64,000 nt of DNA from Geosiphon pyriformis (Eukaryota > Glomeromycota > Glomeromycetes > Archaeosporales > Geosiphonaceae). Positions 60,379 to 64,000 of the stretch are shown one piece after another. A model generated the notes under the pieces. That model was not told where the DNA came from and searched no databases. It saw only the letters and a list, made by a program, of their open reading frames with translations. A program made the position numbers and the translations under genes. Positions within the stretch are counted from its first letter, which is position 1; each line of letters opens with the position of its first letter. Location: positions 915,996 through 979,995 of the forward strand of contig JAAOMT010000591.1 of NCBI GenBank assembly GCA_016748015.1. Direction: 5' to 3'.

Positions 60379-63300
60379 ATGACGAAAAAGCAAAAAACTA
60401 GTAGTGGAGGGTCAACTTTGAAACGGCTGAAAACTTCTTTAAAAGAAGCAGGGTTAATAAGATCGGGGTCCCAGCATACAAGTAGCAAAAAAAGCCGCAA
60501 GGGAAAACCTGCGGGACCTGGGAAATCCATTTTGCAAAACAAGTTAGAGTCGGACAACCCCTTTGAAATCAAAGTTACTCGCGAGAAACATGTAGTTTTA
60601 GGCAGAAAAGTGAAGGGCGTTAGAGGACGGCCCGGGCTTAACAAACACATAGGGAATGAGAATGTAAGGCCATTTTATAGTTGGAATCCTCACGCATTCA
60701 TAATTATAGATTCATATTTATGCTCAAAAATTCAAATGATGCATACCAGCGTAAGAAAACTATTTTAGTAGAATTAGAGAAAAAGAATAAAGCTGGTGGC
60801 GTTATTGATCGCCGTTTCGGTGAGAATAATCCTCACCTAACACTAGAAGAAAAAATGTTGGAAAGATTTACTAAAGAACGACAAAATCGCAGAAGTACGA
60901 GATCCTCATTATTTAATCTTGAAGCGGATGAAGATCTTACTCATTATGGGCAATCATTGGCCGAAATTGATGATTTTGATGGGTTGGATTTTGGGTTGAG
61001 TGAAGGTGACGAGCATGGAATCGATAAGGGCTTTATTGATCCCAAGACAGTGAGCCAAAATCATTTTGGGGGATTTGCGGAAGAAAATGAATCACATATT
61101 CCACTTCAACGGATAAAATCAAAAAAAGAAGTAATGGAAGAAGTGATTGGAAAGAGTAAAATGCACAAGTACGAAAGACAACTTGAGAAAGAACAAGATG
61201 AACGTGTTAGGATTGAATTAGATGAAGAATTGAATCAGATTCGTGGGTTGCTTACCGTATCTTTTGAGAAATCGCAAAATGATGCTTTACCATATAAAAA
61301 GTCTGTCCAAATATCGCCATTTTCAAAAAGACCTCAACGTGAGTCTCAACAAGATGCATATGACAAAGTTGTGCGTGAATTGGCGCGTGAGAAACGGGCA
61401 AAGCCAACTGATCGACTGAAAACTGAGGAGGAAATAGCATTTGAAGAGAAAGAAAAATTGGAAAAATTAGAGGTTGGAATTTAAATCCCTACAAAAAAGT
61501 CCTATTCAATGATCTAAAATGTTTACTTTGCAAATGATCTCCGATAACTGATCCTGCCTGTGGATTTAGCGTATGCGAAAAAGACGCATGGAAGGATTAG
61601 ATTCCGAGGAAGACGAAGAAGAAACTGTTAAAGAGCGCAAACGGCACAAACGGGCTCCTGTCGGAGATGATTTGGACGACGATTATATTTCTGAAAATGA
61701 TGATAATGATGATATGTATGGTCTTGGAAAAGGGATAAGCGTTCGAGATTTTCAGAAAAACTCACAGAGTAATTTTGAGGATGAAGAAGATGATGATGAC
61801 GATGATGACGACGACGATGATGACGACGACGACGATGATGACGACGACGACGATGATGATGACGACAATGATGATGATGATGATGATGACGACGACGATG
61901 ATGAAGAAGTCTATGATTATGATTATAAAAGGGAAAACCAAAAAGAGGCGGATGATGAAGTTGCTTATAAAGTGGAGGATGTCCAAAATGAGGAGAAAGG
62001 TAGAGCGAAGGGTGTTGAGATTGGTTATGAAATGGAGGAGGAACATGAGGAGAATGATAATGAAGTTGAGAATTTAGGGAATCTACCAAGAAAGTTAAAA
62101 ACAAAACAAGTGAAAAAAAACACTAAAAACATCTTACATGATATTTATAACGTTGAAAACCCTCCAAGATCTTCTAGCGCAAAGCGAGATGATTATGAGG
62201 ATGATATTACTGATTTTGAATTTTGTGAATCTGCCAATGAGTGGGTGCAAAAGAAAAATTCGGGGAAGGAAAAGGAGTTACCGTATATTTTCTCTTGTCC
62301 GAGGACTCTCGAAGAATTTAATTCATTATTGGAGGGCGTAGGAGATCTTGATGTGGTAACAATAGTCCATCGTATCCGAGTAATTCATCACATTAAACTT
62401 GGAGCTGCAAATCGGGAGAAACTAGAGGTTGGTTTATCTATTTTATAGATACATTCTGCAATAATTATTTTGCTGATTCTTTCTACTAAATCCTGTGTAC
62501 AGGTATTCTTTGGAGTTCTGTTAGATTACATAAGTAACAGGACAATGGAGACCTCCATTCCTATGGAACTGCTTAATAAGCTCATTAAGCATATTTTTGA
62601 GCTCGCGCATCAAATCCCCGAAAGAGTGACTCAATATTTCTTGGAACGTCTGTCCGATATGGGAAGCCGTCTGGCCAAATCAATAGGATCGTCAGGTGTT
62701 AGGAATTTCAAGGCGATTTTTCCAACCGCTACTGATCTCATTTTTCTGAGAATAATTGGACAGATTTTTCCTACATCGGATCTTCATCACCCAGTAGTGA
62801 CACCGGCAATGATATTGATGGGTCAATATCTCACCCAGCATACCGTATTGAATGGAAGAGATTTAGTTAGTGGATTATTTATATGTAATTTATTCCTCGA
62901 GGTATTTTATTCAACACTTGGTTCTTTGTTTAATAACAATTATTTGTCTCCACATTTTATTCATAAGTTGTTTTTTACAGTATCAAACTCAATCGAAGCG
63001 TATATGCCCAGAGGCACTCAATTACCTTAATTCCTTACTCGTTTACCTTGCCCCACCGAATACCTTTGCCTCCACACATTTTATTCCTGGCTATTTTCCT
63101 ATAATGCGTGGTTTGATCACCGATTTTCAAATTAAGAATTCAAAGTCTATTAATCCGGAACGGTTGAATTTTTCGGAACTCATATGCAGTTCGAGTCGAG
63201 AAGGAAATAGCGGGAATGGTTCTATGAAGAACGACTATCTGGATGAAACCTTCCGGTAACTCTATTCTGTCAAAATCTTATTGTGTATTTACACGTAATT

Positions 63301-64000
63301 AATAGCTTCTAATTTATATTCTTGACTGTTTCTTACAGCGTCTCGGTACTTTTGGCAACCTTGCAACTTACTGGGCAATATGCCAAATTGTACAGTCCGA
63401 CATCCGCATTTATCGAACTTTTCACCACATCCCTATTTTTATTGGAGCAATATCCGAATGAAGATTTCTCCGGAAAAATACAAGTAATAGTTAGCTCTTT
63501 AATCGCTTGTAATAATTAAATCAATCTAAAAGAAATTTCTCAAATATAGAGCACATTAGCATCCATAAAAGATATACTACAACGTTTATTGAAATTCTCG
63601 CATCAGTCTCGTCGGCCCCTTACTCTACAAGATCATAAACCTATTCCGCTCACCACTTATATCCCGAAATTTGAAGAAAAGTACGCAATATATAATTATT
63701 CTTCGTCTCCTTTAACACAAATCGCTTACTTTTGAATTTTCCCAATCTTCCAAAAGTTATTCGTTTGGGTGCAAAAACGATAAAGATAGGGAACGCGCTG
63801 AAATGAACAAGCTCAAATCCCAGTATAAAAAAGAGCGTAAGGGAGCGATTCGCGAATTGCGTAAGGATAGTCAATTCATTGCAAGGACAAAGTTAGGTAA
63901 AATTAAAGAACAAGATGCCGCATATAAGAAAAAAATCAACTCAATATTTGGGATTCTTGACACTGAGCAACACGAAAAAAAGGTTCTCCAGAGAAATAAG
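60379..64000 (+). CDS. NOP14: Nucleolar complex protein Nop14 (3' end outside window)
   Basis: Nop14 is a small-subunit processome component needed for 18S rRNA maturation. Eight exons seen: 60379-60663, 60750-61472, 61570-62427, 62503-62901, 62981-63255, 63339-63483, 63550-63680, 63757 to the edge, about 1020 residues so far. The N-terminus is basic (TLKRLKTSLKEAGLI), followed by NPFEIKVTREKHVVLGRKVK, VIDRRFGENNPHLTLEEKML, FEEKEKLEKLERMRKRRMEG, an acidic tract (61781-61911), the conserved helical repeat domain (NRTMETSIPMEL, VTPAMILMGQYL, YQTQSKRICPEALNYL) and DRERAEMNKLK then QYKKERKGAIRELRKDSQFI, the strongest signature. No stop before the window end. Confidence 0.94.
61781..61911 (+). repeat. 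GAY trinucleotide repeat encoding poly-Asp in NOP14
   Basis: About 43 consecutive GAT/GAC codons with a few GAA and one AAT, giving an almost pure Asp run inside the acidic region of Nop14. GAT and GAC alternate in blocks. Confidence 0.9.

Noticed and set aside
61628-62104. Minus-strand open frame opposite the NOP14 acidic tract
   Set aside because: A shadow of the GAT/GAC repeat (poly-His in antisense). NOP14 is clearly coded on the plus strand.

Overview
The window reads as a piece of a very AT-rich fungal nuclear genome. Fifteen protein-coding loci are recognisable. All but one are split by short introns (about 49 to 200 bases, 68 inferred in total, nearly all GT-AG), and exon joins keep frame in every model given here. 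The gene set is conserved eukaryotic and fungal: Mediator, snRNP, V-ATPase assembly, OST, ESCRT-II, Pol III, dynactin, KEOPS, a Slt2-type MAP kinase, Tsr2, Cca1 and Nop14. It sits between blocks of decayed transposons including RNase-H-bearing LINEs, pogo and Ty3/gypsy elements. That pattern fits an early-diverging fungus, plausibly Mucoromycota/Glomeromycotina. The taxonomic placement is inference.

Layout. 1-5.07 kb: two co-oriented, 5'-truncated LINE copies with (TAA)n tails. 5.8-8.27 kb: a tail-to-tail pair of pogo-type DNA transposons around an N gap, each end forming a hairpin. 8.87-15.3 kb: gene island MED7, VMA21, SNU23, MED8, allantoinase. 16-34.7 kb: a nest of dead Ty3/gypsy elements in both orientations, with a solo LTR whose 5-bp target duplication is still readable. 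35-36.7 kb: bare AT-rich DNA. 36.7-46.4 kb: gene island OST1, SNF8, RPC9, DCTN4, GON7. 46.5-49.8 kb: an extremely AT-rich block with a LINE tail at its left edge and a DDE transposase ghost at its right edge. 50.2-64 kb: SLT2-type MAPK, an unresolved 603-bp duplication around a 20-N gap, TSR2, CCA1, a TMEM70-like gene and NOP14 (cut by the window end).

The genes do not form a pathway. They are compactly spaced housekeeping genes with three head-to-head promoters (SNU23/MED8 148 bp, OST1/SNF8 162 bp, CCA1/TMEM70-like 227 bp) and one tight convergent pair (TSR2/CCA1, 72 bp). Two Mediator subunits lie 2.3 kb apart. I found no convincing new biological system. The most unusual items are the palindromic pogo pair, the inverted-LTR gypsy nest, a GC-AG intron after a six-base first coding exon in RPC9, and an unidentified minus-strand coding remnant near 30-31 kb. 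No RNA gene or CRISPR array was supported.
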